Assembly: GCA_013399305.1 (NCBI GenBank)
Contig: VXAI01000166.1
Span: 644,460-708,459, forward strand
Direction: 5' to 3'
Length of the DNA stretch: 64,000 bases
Source of the DNA: Rostratula benghalensis
Lineage: Eukaryota > Chordata > Aves > Charadriiformes > Rostratulidae
Shown: positions 47,266-61,300 of the stretch, piece by piece
Layout: each line of letters opens with the position of its first letter
Position numbering within the stretch: the stretch's first letter is position 1
Program-made: the position numbers and the translations under genes
Notes under the pieces: generated by a model
Told to the model about the DNA's origin: nothing
What the model saw: the letters and a program-made list of their open reading frames with translations, nothing else
Databases searched by the model: none

Positions 47266-49644
47266 TGTGACCCAAAGTTTATTTGTTTTTCAGACCACAA
47301 AAGTAGTACTGCACCAATGTATTTTGGTAAAGCTGACCAATGGAGACTCCCTTTACTTTAATGCACATATTTTCATGTTTCCCACAGATTTGCTACTTTT
47401 TCAGGCTCTCACTAAACCAAAAATGCATCTGACTTCCAAACATCTCCTGACTTAGGAGAGCTTGTTCCCATTACTTCATTTTTTCTCTTGCACATACATC
47501 AAGTAATGTTAAACAACGAAGACAACCAAAGCAGAGAGTTTTGCTCACAGGTTATTAAATGGCCATTAATCTTTTCCTTTCGTTTTGAAGTTCTCCAAAT
47601 AGCTACAGAGTTGGCTTAAGTCTGCCCATTACACAGTTAGAAATACAGATGTGAAAGCTGGAACGGAGAACATGGCTGAAGCAGTAACCAAGATGGTGTA
47701 GCAAATGAACAGACATGTTTGCATAATATCATGGCAGCCTCCTGAAAGGCAAAACTATCCAACTTGCCAGCAAACAGATGGTTACACAGCATGTGAGAAT
47801 ATATTTCTTCTGCACAAATTCAGCTGAAGGAATATAAAATAATGAGCTCATACTTAAAGAACAGATGATGAATGAAAGGTAAACAATGAACAAGTAAATG
47901 CAATTAGTCATCTTTCACTGATTTCACCTGGCCTGGTAATTTTGTTATCTAAATCAATGACAAAACTACCTTTAACTGCAGGTGAAAGTCTTGAATTCAT
48001 TGTCTGTGTCTTCTTATGGTGTGGGCAGCTTCTAGCTGCACCTGCCAACATGTGCTTTCAAGCACTTCAGCAATTCTTACAGAATTAGCTCGGTTTGTTA
48101 GAAACAAAACTACGAGTTTCAAGAAAGAGCATATGCAAAGACAAGGTGGTGTAATTTTAAATGTCAAAATACAGTTTAACAATATTTTAAATGTTAAAAA
48201 CAAAATTTTAAGGCCACCTACGATATTTGATACCCCATTCCTATGTTTCTCTTCATTTGTTTATGTTACACTGCTGCAAGCTGCTGAACAGGAAGAGCTG
48301 CATTTTAATGATGGATGTAGTAAGCCCATAAACACAGATTGGGGAATTTAGGCTGAGAGGAATAAAGGAGAAAGGAGAGGGCATATATTAAGGAAAGAGC
48401 AAGAGGGCTTAAAGACCTCAAGTGAAGACGAATTCTTGGCTCCATTGAAGATTATGGAAGTTTAATCAATTATTTCAGACAGATCAATATGGTAATGGTG
48501 GCTAACGTGCACTTGGATCTTTTTTTTTGAATTTCAGATAAATGTCAGTGATCATTAGTCCACACACAGTTAATGAACAGAATTTTTTTCAAATTGCCTT
48601 TGTATTTGGGATTCATTATCAAATTGCTTAGATTATCAAATTATAAACTGTTCCCGTAAAAAAGTAGGTAAATCTTCTTCATAACCTGTTGAATGATTCA
48701 CTAGCTATAGCACACCAAGTAGAAAACTGACTGGAAATAATGAACTTTGTGATAAAACCAAATAAACTAATTTGCTCCTTCCTTCATTAAAAGTTTAAAT
48801 GACCATTCCAGGAAAAAATTGCTAGGATTCAGTAGTTATCTCTTCAAATTGTCAAAAGAAAATAATGGTAAAATGGTAAAAAGAAAATCATTAACTCTTT
48901 TATATACGTCTGTGGTTCAAGAATGGATGAGAAAGTAATAGGATACAAACATATGGAGAGTGAGGTTAGATAGATATAAAGATTATGAAGGCTCTTTTAA
49001 CCACAAAATACAAAAATTCTCTATATTCCTTACAGGAAGTTATTCTATATGGGGAAAGGTTACAGAGGGGTGGATATAATACTAAGTTCAATGAAGCATA
49101 GCTGCTGGTCATATAGATAATTTCTTAACAACTTTCCCTTCAACTGCATAACAATTACGTACAACATACTTTCTCTTTAAATGGCCTACTTGCAATGTTC
49201 CATTCAAAAACCTATCCACAAAGACATCCTTCAGAAGCTATCAATCTGATCTCATGGGTAAAGGAGATATATTATTTAATCTTTTCAAATAAAGGAGGAA
49301 TAATTAAAATACCGAGATTTTCCCCCGCAATGATATTTACCACCCAAAATACCGGGAAACGTTAAAACCTTTTCTTTGGACTATTTTCCATTGACCTTTC
49401 TCAGCATCTCATGAAGTTCGCCTGCATCCCATTTCTGTGCTTTGTGCCAAACTTCTGCACGGACCATGCTTTCCACTGTGATAAGATTTCAGTGTTCAAA
49501 CTGTGTGTTATATAGTCATAATCTGGCATGAAAGACGTGGCTCTTCCAGTGAACCCAGACCCTGCAGCAGGAATGAAATAAGGCACTGTGAAGGTATCAT
49601 AACAACAGAGATCAACACAGTTTAATAAGAAGCAGATCTAAACA

Positions 49645-49690
49645 AAACAAACAAACAAAAAAAACCAACAACAACAAAAAAACCAACCCC
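49645..49690. repeat. (CAAA)n / (CAA)n simple repeat
   Basis: An A-rich tract with regularly spaced C bases, passing from CAAA units through an A-run to CAA units and then CCAA-type sequence. Confidence 0.85.
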
Positions 49691-52600
49691 AACTGGCTTA
49701 GGTTTACAAAGTGATGTTTTTAGAGCTAACCTGACAAAAAGTGAGTGCTTTCTTTTCAGCTACCTTTTTTTTTCCAGTAGCAAATCTAGAACTTCAGCAG
49801 AATAGTTTCAGAAACACTGTGTTTCACTTCCTGCAAAATGACAGAACTACACCTCCTAGCTCGCACAAAAGGGCAATGTTTTTCCCACTTGAAAATTCAG
49901 CTTGAGGGCTCCTCCAAGCACAGAACGAGTCTGACATAAAGCTGTCAGCTTCTGTTGGAGTGGATGAGCTGAGCTATCGCAGTGTTTAGAGAGCAAAGAA
50001 AGAGGGCAGGATGTGGTGTGGTTATTCAGTAGGTGGCACTTTTCTCTATGAGGTTCCAGTCTGGCAAGAAGCCCTGGTCAATCAGAGCCCAGACAACAGA
50101 TATATTGTCCAAAGGTTCAGAAATGGAAAAATGTTTGGGGTTGGTGTTTTATTTTTTCCCCCTGATGCTTTTCACTTGCAGAACATAAACATATGGTAGA
50201 TTTCAGCTGGACTGAAATAGAGAGGCGAGGAATCCATCTGCACAGAGACGCCTGCAGGACTGACCCTGCCACTAGTGATTTACTGTGGTAGAAGAACACA
50301 GCCTTGTGCCTTGCCATGGCAGGAGGTGCAGGCCACCACAGGAGGCGGGTAAATATTGAAGTGAAGCCTTGTATTTGCTGTTTTGGACAATTCAAATGTC
50401 ATTCCACTATCCTAAAGTATCTTCAAGGCTTAATTTGGTTGATATATTCTTCCCTGTGTGCTCCGTGCACACTGCCTCTGTCAACTGCTATTTCTGTGAG
50501 AGTGGCTGCTCTCCATGAACAGAGAAATTGATTTCTGTATGCAATTAAAAGAAAGAGAAAGAGGGAGAGAAAAAAAAAATCCAACTGAGTTCACAGTTCA
50601 TCTGACACTGTTGTTAGAAACTCAGAGGGGACATGATACAAAACTGTGGCCTCCTGAAATTGGTTAATCAGGAGTTAGACAACACAATAGTTACCTTGCT
50701 TTAAAAAAAATTCTCCAAAGGGTTAATGAAGGACCCAGAAAAAGACAAACAAAAGAAAACAAAAAACCATGTGGAAGGCATCAAGCCTAAATTTTCAACA
50801 TGAGCAACACTAATAGACCTTTTCTATAGCCAGGCACAACCCCTGTAATTCTACAAATTAGACTGAGCCCCTGGGAAGTATGTGCCTGCAGCTGCTACAC
50901 AGATGTGAAGAAACGAAGAAGAAAATGAAGCAGATTCTTCCAAATAACAGTGGATGGTTCTGAGGCTAGTAAAATTACCTCTGATCCAGTGTTAACTGAT
51001 AATTTTCCTTATAAAAAAGTCATATATTTGATCTTATAACAAAGCACAAACAGAACTGAAAAGTACCCTCCCATGGATGAACAACAAATTCAGCTTTTCT
51101 CACGTCAGGGTGATTCCCATCTTGTAAATACTGTTATTGTTAAATGTCTGTCTTTGGGAATATGGGAAGTTGTCCTTGGTGCTTTTTTGGGAGTAAGAGC
51201 TCTTCCTCAGGAGGCTGGTTAGTACTTTGCAAGACAGTCAAATGCATGTACTCTCCTACAAGTATTTATCCAACATTTATACATAAACTTAGTTTCCGCT
51301 TGTGAAAGATGAAGGAGTAGCCCCAGACAACCTGTATGGTTGGCTGAATGTCAAAATCAGCTAAAAACCAAGTTGCACATACCACCTTCCTGCTTTGCTC
51401 TCATGGAACTATGCTCCTACCTGCTTTTCCTACAATTTCTGGCCTGCACATTAACACAGAGTGAAGCTTGGATTGTGCAGCAAACACTCAAGCAGAGATT
51501 CTCAATAGGGCTTGGAAAAAATAGTTAATCAAACTCAACTGCACTGTAACAAGCACCAAGGGCAAACTCTCACTTCAGAGATGGATAGACAGCTGAATAG
51601 ACCTTCAGAAATCTGGCCTTGAGAACTTGCTCTAAGAGTAAAAGGATCTGATAGCTACAAGTATATGTTTGGCATGGAATCCACACAGATCCTACAAGGA
51701 CCTTCAACAACGTGATTTTGAGAGTCCTTCACCAACTGAGAACCTTTTATACATAAGACACAAATGTTCAGGCACTGAACTGACCTTCAACAAGCTTTAC
51801 AGAAACCCTAATTAAGAGGAAGAGTAACAGCACGCCAAACACTTCAGAATGCTACTCCTTTATAAAAACATATTCATTCATATGTAGATTAAAAATTACC
51901 AAAGTGGAGAGAATTCCTCTGTATTTGGGGAGGGAGAATAAAAAATAAATGATGTGATGGTGGATAGAGACAGGGGGCAGGAAAGGACAAGAACCAGAGC
52001 AATAAGAAAGAAAGAGGAGGACAAGGACTGAAAACGGAGGAAAATGGATGAAATTTTAGAGGGAATGCTCCTGATGTGATGAGTTGACAGGCAGGCAGCA
52101 GGGGCAAGCGATCTTTTACCCATTGGAAAACACAAGGAAATGGGCAGGTTGGACAGGAAGCAGAAGTATCTGAAAGGAATTACTTTGGCAAGCATTTTTC
52201 TCTCCTCTCACCTTACTGCAGAATTGAAATTCATTCCAATGAAAAAGGGGTTTTTTTTATTCTCTTCTTGGAACTTAATCAAAGCGTTGCCTCTTTAGTC
52301 AATATATTTCTTAAAGTCCCCAAATTTGCCTAAAATATTCCCCTTTGCTATAACTCTAATGGCCTACAATCACTTCAAGCTGTGGTCTCCTCAGTTAGGG
52401 TAAACAATATTTTGCCAATGTTTGGCTGATGAAAACTTCTGGAAACAGACCAGGAGCTTAAAAGAGAGACATTGTAATTTTGTAGAAGGCACTCCTCCCT
52501 GTGAATTACTGTTCTGTTAGCATCCCACCATGCCATTAGGAGACACCACTCTGGTACCAGTGGTAGCTGTCCTAGGGGTTGTTTACAACAAAGCGTGTTC

Positions 52601-53569
52601 GCTCAGCCATCACCACACCAACATAACTACTCCCTTTCTACTTCCCAACTACTATAAATCTCTCAAAGCTTTGCATTATGCACCACAATAGTCCCAAAGA
52701 CCCCTGTAATCTTCATAGAAGTGACCAGTTCAACAAGAGCACCCTTGCCCAGTACAGGCATTGCTAACGTGTTTCTTGAGCTAAATTCTTCCTCCATAGT
52801 TTCCTCAGAGCACAGGGTGTTTTCATCCACTTCTAGGCCAGAGCGCTACTCATGTGGACTAATGGGTCAATTGCTATTTTCCACCTTCAGGGGCTGATGG
52901 CTGGAAAACCTTGCCCTAACACCCTGTTTTTAAAGCTCTTTTCTGGATAAATGTGATAATATTTTAAGGCTCTTTTTCTGTAATAATTTAAAGCGTTACA
53001 GACTCAGACAGCCACCTCATGGGAGACGCACACACGGCTGACGCCCAAAGCAGGATTCAGGGCAGCCCCACAAGAGATGACCCCATTCCTACCCCCGCCT
53101 TGAAGATGTCCCCCAGCACATGGTTGATTCTTCACATCCTCCACCAGAGGTGCAGGTCAGGGTGGACTTTCGGTCACGTGTGTTAGCACACGCTTAAGGA
53201 AGAGTTTCTGGTCCAGCTGTCAGTCCACTTCCTCTAATTCCACCCCTTGGGACCACTCTCACTAGGGGGAACTTAGTGATGCCATGATGCCAGAACTTGA
53301 GGAGCAGCTGCTACTTCTCCATGTCCCTTTGAAGAAGGGAAGGGAGGAAGCTACAACTTTACTCATTGGCTTTTGGCACTGGCTGTTTCTTTACACAAGA
53401 ATAACCGGAAGGCTGGATGAACCAGGGAATTGGTAATAAGAGATAAAATACTTTTTAGACAGCGCATATGCTTCTGATCAGGCTTGCCTGGACAGCAGTC
53501 CAGAGCTGTTATTGTTGCAGAAAAAGACTACTTTGTTTTTATTTATTATTGGTAACGTGGAGGCAGCTA

Positions 53570-53825
53570 ATGGCCCCAGCCAAAAGTCAGGACCATACTG
53601 TATCAAGTACCATTCTGTAAAAGCATAAGTAAAAATGTTTGTCCTCAAAAAGCTTGCATGTGAGACAGGCAGTGGAAGGAAGGAAACAATATCTCTATTT
53701 TGCTATGGCAACTGATGCACTGGGGTGTTTGTGCAGGGTCACATAGGAAATCTACAACAAAGCCAGAATTTGAGCCTTCTGTGTGCAATTACAGCACTAG
53801 CTCAACAGATCCTTCCTTCCTCTCA
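53570..53825 (-). mobile_element. MIR-type (amniote tRNA-derived) SINE
   Basis: On the + strand the segment begins with a GGCCCCAGC-type phrase and passes through TCCTCAAAAAGCTTGCATGT, matching an AAGAGCTTACAGTCTAA-like consensus. It then reads ATCTCTATTTTGCTATGGCA, GATGCACTGGGGTGTTTGTG, and CAGGGTCACATAGGAAATCT followed by AAAGCCAGAATTTGAGCC. The order reproduces the reverse complement of the MIR core: cagatgg...ctgaggcac, then caaggtcacacagcaagt, then cagagccaggatttgaacc. Similarity is low, as expected for a repeat older than the amniote radiation, but it is collinear over about 250 bp. Confidence 0.68.
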
Positions 53826-56800
53826 AACATTTGTTGTCTGACTTCTAGCTGAGGGCTTGAACCCAAGAACATCAGCATGGAAAACAAGCCTTAAACAGTC
53901 GCATCAAGAAAGCTACTCCATCAACAATCAGCAGTGGAAAATGCCAACTACACCTGCAAACCAGGACAGAGCAGTTTTTCCACCGGCGACTGTCAGACAC
54001 AACCTAGTTCTATTCAGAAGACTCTATGATACATGTTCTAGGAGGCATCTTTCCAAGCCAAATTTGAAAGCCATCCATGAGGCAAAACAGCAAAGTTTGT
54101 TTTCCTGCTGTATCATCACACTGTGGAGGTGTAAACACAGTGCCAGGGGATGCAAATTCAGACCTACCCCTAACTGTCAGGAAAACTGGACATGCCTCAG
54201 GATATTGTTCAACATCTCTACTGCTTCCCTGCTCACTACTGATATCTTTGTTTTCATCAAGGAGCCCTGAAGTAGGGTCTTCAGAAATAACGTGTTCTTT
54301 CCCAGAATGCCATGACAGTCGCATTCCTCTGGGGGAATGTTTGCAGATGTAGCATTAACAGAGCTCATGACTTTTGACCGATGCTAAGCCTATACAAAGC
54401 AGGTTGCCAGTTCACAGAACAAGAACAGTAACAGGAAAGACAAAGAGCAGAATGGAAAAAGTAAGGAAAATTACAGTGGCAGGTATTGTGAAATTAATAG
54501 CCTTAATTAACTGTTCATCCTTCTCAGAAGTTATGATGACAGAACATATGATTCAATTTCATTTATTCACATATTTGAATGAGAAAAAGTACGTTGTCTC
54601 ACTAACAGGGCAAATCCTAGTATTAACCATAAACTAACACAGTAAATTCTACTTCAGAAATTTAAGTTACAGTGCATCTTTCACTACTTTTCTCCACTTG
54701 GTTATTGCTGCATGTCTCTGAAATTCAAAATTTTCAATTTACACCACTTTTTTAAAAATTCTCCAGAAATCTGATGAAGTACAAATATATGGTGAGACAG
54801 TATTTATTTTCTGAAACAGAATTGTTACTGTATGTGCAGCTTTCTTGCCTGCTGGCCCAGGAACCCAGATGCTTTAACAAAATGGCACTTCAAAGCAGCT
54901 CAGTGGCCGTTACAGGTTTCTGAACTCCCAGTTCCCTTACTGTGTCAGCTGGGATAATTAGCCCAGACCAGGGCACAGGCTTCTAAGCTCTTGTCTCCTG
55001 GACACCCATGGAGATGCAGCGTCTGCAGCTTGGGGAAGGTCATCGTTCAGAGTGACCTGGTCATGGAGAAGCCAGGTAGAGAGAATAAGGCCAGAGACCA
55101 CCAGAAACCTGCCTGATTTAGTGTTTCACTAGAGTTGTGCTTCTTGTTAAAACTTCTTTAATTTCCTTCAAAATCCAAAAAGTTTCCAAAACAGGCAGCA
55201 GTCCACACTCTTGTTTTCTCAATAGTGATTGGGAATGAGCCGAGTGACAAAAGGTGTTTATTTGATTTGTTGGCCTGCTCAGAACTACAAATTGCAAAAG
55301 CTGTTTGTCATGTAAAGTAAAATCATCAAAAAGATGGATGAGAGAAATGTGGATTCACTGATTATCGTGGACATGCTCTTGGAATTTTGTAAGGTGACTC
55401 GATCAATCAAAATGTCGATGGTTAAAAGGCGGCAGAAAGGTTCAGGAGCAAACAAGCTGCACTATATGGAGCATCATATAAAGATTCCAGCTAGAAATTC
55501 AGATGGAGCAGGGAGGAACATAGTCAACAAAAATCAAAACAAGTATGTTAAAATGGTGGACTTTTCTCTGTGGACACACAAGATGTTATTTGGAACAGAA
55601 AGAAAAGGTTATCTGAGGACAGGATACATTTCTATACGACTCCCAAAAGCATACCAAGTCATTTAGGATGTTTTACATACCCCTTTAAAATGCCTTTTCA
55701 TTAGCTGTTTTTGACATGTTTTTGCCACTACCATAAGTGGGAAGTGCAGGCAAATTAAAATAATCCCCTTGGGCTACTGTAGGAAACATTCCTGCCACTT
55801 CCACCTAACTCCACCCATCACAAAACCTGTAGGGGGGAAACTGGAGTAAAGAAAGCAGTAAATAAGAGCGCACAGGGGTCTGCAGCTCAAAGCAGAGAAC
55901 TGAGGGGTGAAATGTAATTATTCAGAGCCTGATATACCACTACTACTTGCAGCACAGTCACCTGGAAGTTAGCAAGCTTAGAAAATACGAAAGATTTTAT
56001 GGAAGAAAAGCAACTGACAGCAGGAAAGGTGCACAGGCAGCTGTTGCTGCGCACCCTTAGCTCGTAAGATTTAGGCCAATATCGGACTGTACAATAGGTA
56101 GTCATGCAGTTCTGTGCTACTCCAGACCTTGAAATCAAAAGTGAGACTTTTTTTGTCTTCCCAGTCCAATTTTTCACCAATATTTTACCAGTTTGCACAC
56201 AATAACTGTTGGCACAGTTATTACTAAGAGCAACGTGTTGATATGCTCACCACTATAAACAGTCCCACTGTTGGTGCTGTAAGGCACCAATACTGAACGT
56301 GAGAACGCAAAGAAAAACCTGTTCCTGAATCTCAATGGTGAAAATAGGAGAAAAAATAAACATGATTTTTCAGCTACTATGAGACACTTCTCTTCTAAAA
56401 TTGCTTCTCATAATTGTAATCAGTTAAGTGATTGGTTTAAAATCATTATTAAACCAAGTGTTCAAGAATTTGTAGTAGTAATAGATTTTTATACAGGGAA
56501 CTGTATTACTACTCAGTAGTACTCAGAACTCTATCATGGGTATAAAAAAAAAAATTACACTTTACCTTTTCACAGTAGCCAAATTACGACTAGATCTGAG
56601 AAAAAGGTTGTTAAAACATGGACTCTTGGAACTATTTGTTTCAAAGTTAGAAAAACCAGCTGGACAGCTACAGGACATAATTTAACTAGGAGTAATCCTT
56701 AGATCCAGTAAAATTAAGCCCTAAAACCAGGGATTTCACCTGAATAATAAAGAAGATTAGGTTTTGATCCCATGTCCCCGATGTTAATTTGTCACCCCAT

Positions 56801-58119
56801 ATTGCTGGGCAGTAGACAATTAAGGGCCAATCCTGGAAGGCTGATAGGAGTCAGGGAACTTCATGCCTAGCAAAGATAAGGAAAGTATATTGTTTCCTGT
56901 TTACACTGGACATGAGCTTTATATAATTATCTTACCAGTTAGGATTAACTGGGCAATTATCCTGGCAAACAATGGGACATTGATGACAGCAAAACAAAGG
57001 CATCTCAGAGCAGCCGGAGCCCCATCGAACCGCCTGGGTCCTGGCTGGGCTCCCAGGCGCTATCAAATCCTCCAACAAGGGCTGCATAGTTACAGGGGGA
57101 GCAGCAAGGGAAACAGTTTTCCTAACCTGTCAGCATTTAAGAACTCAAACATTTTTCCTTACCACAAAAGGAGTTGAAAATTTGGAGGGAAAAATGTCCA
57201 CAGACAAAGTATATGCAGAAGAACAGATTGATTTTGCTCTCCATGCCTTGAAAGGTTTCCTTCAGATTTTGACCTTCTTTATAGGAGCAAAAACAGCATT
57301 TCAACACTTGAATAGGAAAAAGAAAAAAAAAAAAGAAAATGTCAGAATGAGAATGTCAAGGGGGCTTTTTTTTATTTTAACCCAAAAAACCTCTCAGCTA
57401 GCTGAATCTTTCTTGGCAACAATTCCAGTTCACTGAATTGACTCATTTTGTCAGAAAATTTCTGACCAGCAACAGTCAGTAGTTCATACAAGACAAAAGC
57501 ATAAAACAACAGTGCCATTCCCATGACTGTTTCTAACACAGCGGACTCTGTTCAGGCCAGGCCCGGCAGGGACTGTGCTCGATGGTAGCACTTTTATGTC
57601 CCTTGCCATACCAGACCTAAAAAAGCCTGAGTTGCAGAAGGCACTTGCTCTGAGCACTGAATCCCATGTTAGACAAACTCTTAGAGTTAGGCTGCCTAAG
57701 CAGCTGCACAATGCAATTTCTAGAAATTAAACAAATAATTTCAAATTTTAACACTGAATTTATACTTTTCCCAGCATATTTCAGAGACATCTGAAGACAG
57801 CTCTGAAATGGACTGGTGCCTCATTAACCCAAGAATCCCAAGACACCAGAAGTTTAGACCTAGTTCATAGTCTGGCCAATTAGGTCCCTAACGTTTTCTC
57901 TCCTGAACAGAGAAAAGTGCAAATTTGTTTCTCCTTTCCTGAACACAAATCAAAAGAAGATTGTGTCTATAGAGCACCTCACACTAAATCTTTAAATGGA
58001 TACAATCTTAAATACTTAAAAACCTCATGCTTTAGATAGAGATTCAATACCTATGGCAAATTTGACCTTTAAAATCTACAATATTCAAGTATTTCAAACT
58101 TTCTGTCTCTATAAGAAAT
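53826..58119. other. intergenic DNA
   Basis: About 4.3 kb without a recognised gene. The open frame at 55334-55666 (110 codons, Lys/Arg-rich) and those at 53857-54270 and 57182-57436 have no recognised domain and no supporting splice or promoter context. An A10-class run lies near 56546. Confidence 0.55.
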
Positions 58120-58330
58120 ATCCACATAGTTATTCTAATTCCAGATTTTCCAAGACTACCTGAACCACACTGTGAGAGCTGGGGCTGTGTGACTGTATTT
58201 ATTTCAGCCTGGATAAACTCACCACTTTACTGAGGCCTTTGCACCTCAGCTATACTATAAAATGGACAAATTCTCAGTCTAAGTGGATCCTGGTTAAGAA
58301 CAAAGTCTAGAACTCAATGACTTCTATGAA
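58120..58330 (+). mobile_element. probable MIR-type SINE remnant
   Basis: GAGCTGGGGCTGTGTGACTG near 58174 and CTTTGCACCTCAGCTATACT followed by ATAAAATGGAC near 58235-58265 fit the forward MIR core (agctgtgtgacc...ctctgtgcctcagtttcctcatctgtaaaatgg). Outer boundaries are approximate. Confidence 0.5.
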
Positions 58331-61300
58331 TTCAAGTTGCTTTTATTCCTCATATTTCATTCTGGAGACTCTCAGGTACAGACTCTTCATCCACTGCAAA
58401 TACACGCTAACCAAAAAAAAAAAGTTACCTTCTGTTTAAGGAACCAGTTACATAGGTACATAATTCTTCCAGAAATTGAGAAGGCTGTGAAAATATAGGA
58501 TGGTATTTCTTTTCTCCTTTTCTGTAATTTTTGGTGGAGTTTTCTTAAGGTGAAGAACCACCATGAGGAGAGAATAAATAAATAAATATATCATTTGGAA
58601 GCAAAGTATATTGGAGAAAATACAAGAAAGGTTCTTAATACTTTCACACTGTTAAGCAAGAAAGAAGCAGAGAATCGATACTTTTTAATGAAAATGATGC
58701 TACTTTTACATCGCTGCTCTCTCTGGAGACTTGCACATACTTTTTAGTTTTTACTGATAACAAAGAATAGGTTTCCTGCCACTAAGGACAAGGTTCCTCT
58801 CTCCCCTCCCAGGTTAACCGGGTCTGTCCAAGAGATCTGGCCCTTCACACACAATGGCTTGCTTGCTGCAGAGCCCCTGCAGAGGCGTGCTGAAAGCACA
58901 CTGAAAAAATATTTCTTCTGCTCTCTTCCTGAACTTCTTAAACTCTAGGTGACCCAGAGTAAAATCCATTTTAATGGGGCCTCAGTTCAATCAGTCAACT
59001 GAGTCCTTGTTGAACTAGGCAACACTATGCAGAAATTTAAAAAAATAAATAATTTTTTAAAAAAATTAGAAAAAGACATTCTTGTCTCTTTTTGGCATCT
59101 CGGTTCTTACTTTCCTTTCCTGAGAGAGCAAGGGAATACTTATGTTCTCAGTATTAATCCTCACTTCACTGTAGAGCTAACCAGCATTATGCACATAGTG
59201 CAGCTACTGTGTTCAATAAATAGCAGTGCATTTGAGCTGATGGCAGTACTCCTCCAGTGCGACAGCAGATGGGCTCCTCTTACTCTCCTAAACCATTCAA
59301 CACAAGCTGCTGATTTTCACTCAGTTCCCTCTGATGGTGACACAAGTCCAGTAAGCAACAGTCAGAACTGAGAATTGGTAAGGAACACAACAAAGTGTTT
59401 CTAATGTAAAATGAAAGAAAGATATGTCTCCCTGATCCACCAGGACATTATCTTTTTAATCCCTTGTTCCGGTCTGATGCTGCAATGACAGAAGCCAGAG
59501 ATGTTACAATAGATGCATTACTTTACCTCCGTTGTGCTCTTCTCTGGAGCAGAAGTCACAATATATTTAACTGGATGGCTACTCTAGGAATTTTAAGATA
59601 ACTGAATAGAAAAAATATAGAAGACAAGAGATGTCTTAATAAACTTGTTATTAGTATTTTAAACCTCGTTCTTTACACATCCAAACTCATGCAAGTATGA
59701 TAAATCTATATTACCAAAATAGTGCATTCTTGAATCAAGTTTCAACTTGGATTATAGTAACAAATGGCAAAAGAGGCAAATTTTGCAACAAACCAAAATC
59801 TCAGCTCTTGGTATTGTCATGTGTCTCTAAATAAAACTAGTTACACCAAACCAGTCAAAAGTTAAGCCCCCACCTTCCCTCTAGCATGAGCAGCAAGTAC
59901 TCTAGGAGGTGTAGGAGACAGTGGAGTGATTGATCCTTCCTATACCCTTATTCTGTAGTGTTCATGATGTGTTTTAGTCTTTCATGAAACTTTGGGCACG
60001 TTCCTGGAAGATACAAACCAATCACAAGCATTAGGAATGCAGCACCAAACCTCTGCTGAGTGGCTTGTTTGCAGGGGCTGAAAAGCTCAAATACACTCTG
60101 CCACATCCACAGTTCCTCATACAATTGCGTGTTTTCTGAATTTATGTGTATATAACCCTGGTTTCTTATAACTGAAAGACCTAAGCACACATTCATTCAG
60201 GCCTCCCTTGCCTTCTAATATTTCTACATCAACAACTAAGTTCTCTACTAATCCACAGCTACACAAAATGCACTTCTTTCACGCTGGCATTAATGCATTT
60301 CATTCCATTTTCAAAAGCATTTTTAAGAACAAGTCTGAGGCAAACAAATTTTCTGAAGTATTAAGCAGTTCCTGGTTTTGAAAATCTTGCCACATCATTT
60401 AGACAGCCAGTCTATAAGCCTTGAGGCAAATTTTCAGGACTGAGACCAACAGAGGAGACACACACTCCTTTTAAGACTACTAGTATTTGATCATTCAAAC
60501 AGCCACATACATTTTGAAATTCAGTCCTTGGAATTTTTACTCTACCCCCAGGCGCTCTTTAAACAAAGGGCGCCTACATTTGCTGTACAGGTCTTTGCAC
60601 AGACGTTAGGAAAAACTTACAGTAAAAACCACAGAAATAAGAAAAACACCAGTTGAAATGATGAGCCACAGATGGGGAACAAAGGGTCAGCATTTTCACC
60701 AGAAGGGAATCCCTCTTCCATTCCTTGTATTATTTATCAAACTATTTACTGGACTTTACTTCAATAAAGACCACTGTTTGGCCACTTCTGGCTCTGTTTG
60801 CCTCAAAATTTCAAGTAATTTAGCAACAGTTGGTCTAAGTAAGAAAGCTTTTAAGAGCTACTACAACACTAACTGCCTCTATTTTCTTTTTGCCTCTCCC
60901 CTATTCCATAACCCACACCAAGTTTTGCTCTCTCCATTACCCGTAACTTAGATACACTGTGTTTAGATTATACAGTCACAGTCCGTAGAAGAAGATGCTT
61001 ATCTCCTTTCAACTGCTCCAGTCTAAAAGCTATCACAGTCCTCAGCCTTTGTGAACTTTACAACTTGTTGGATTTTTCTTGAAATGTGTCTATTCTTAAA
61101 AGCCAAACCCATGGAAAAATAACTGAAACCAAATGCCATGTGATCAGGGCCAACCATAACACATGAGATCCCTAAAATAACAGGAGAGATACTGTGGTAA
61201 TGCCTGACCTTCTGAACTGTGCATATGGGTTGAAGCAAAACAGCCCATATTCACGTCTTAAATGGTGCATACTAATAGTTTATTTGTAATACAGAAGAAC

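Larger units (their letters stand above)
42216..53569. other. intergenic DNA, no recognised gene
   Basis: About 11.4 kb. Simple repeats include an (AT)n run at about 44287-44304, a short (AT)n at about 45918-45930 and a (CAAA)/(CAA)n tract at about 49645-49690. Two faint matches to old amniote interspersed repeats are visible: TCATTGACTTCAAGGACCTA followed by TGCTTAAAGGCATG at about 47222-47256, and TTGGCTCCATTGAAGATTAT at about 48436-48455. Open frames are short and without motifs. Confidence 0.55.

Noticed and set aside
55334..55666. 110-codon basic open frame, considered as a transposase fragment
   Set aside because: The Lys/Arg-rich peptide lacks any recognisable catalytic triad or terminal inverted repeats.
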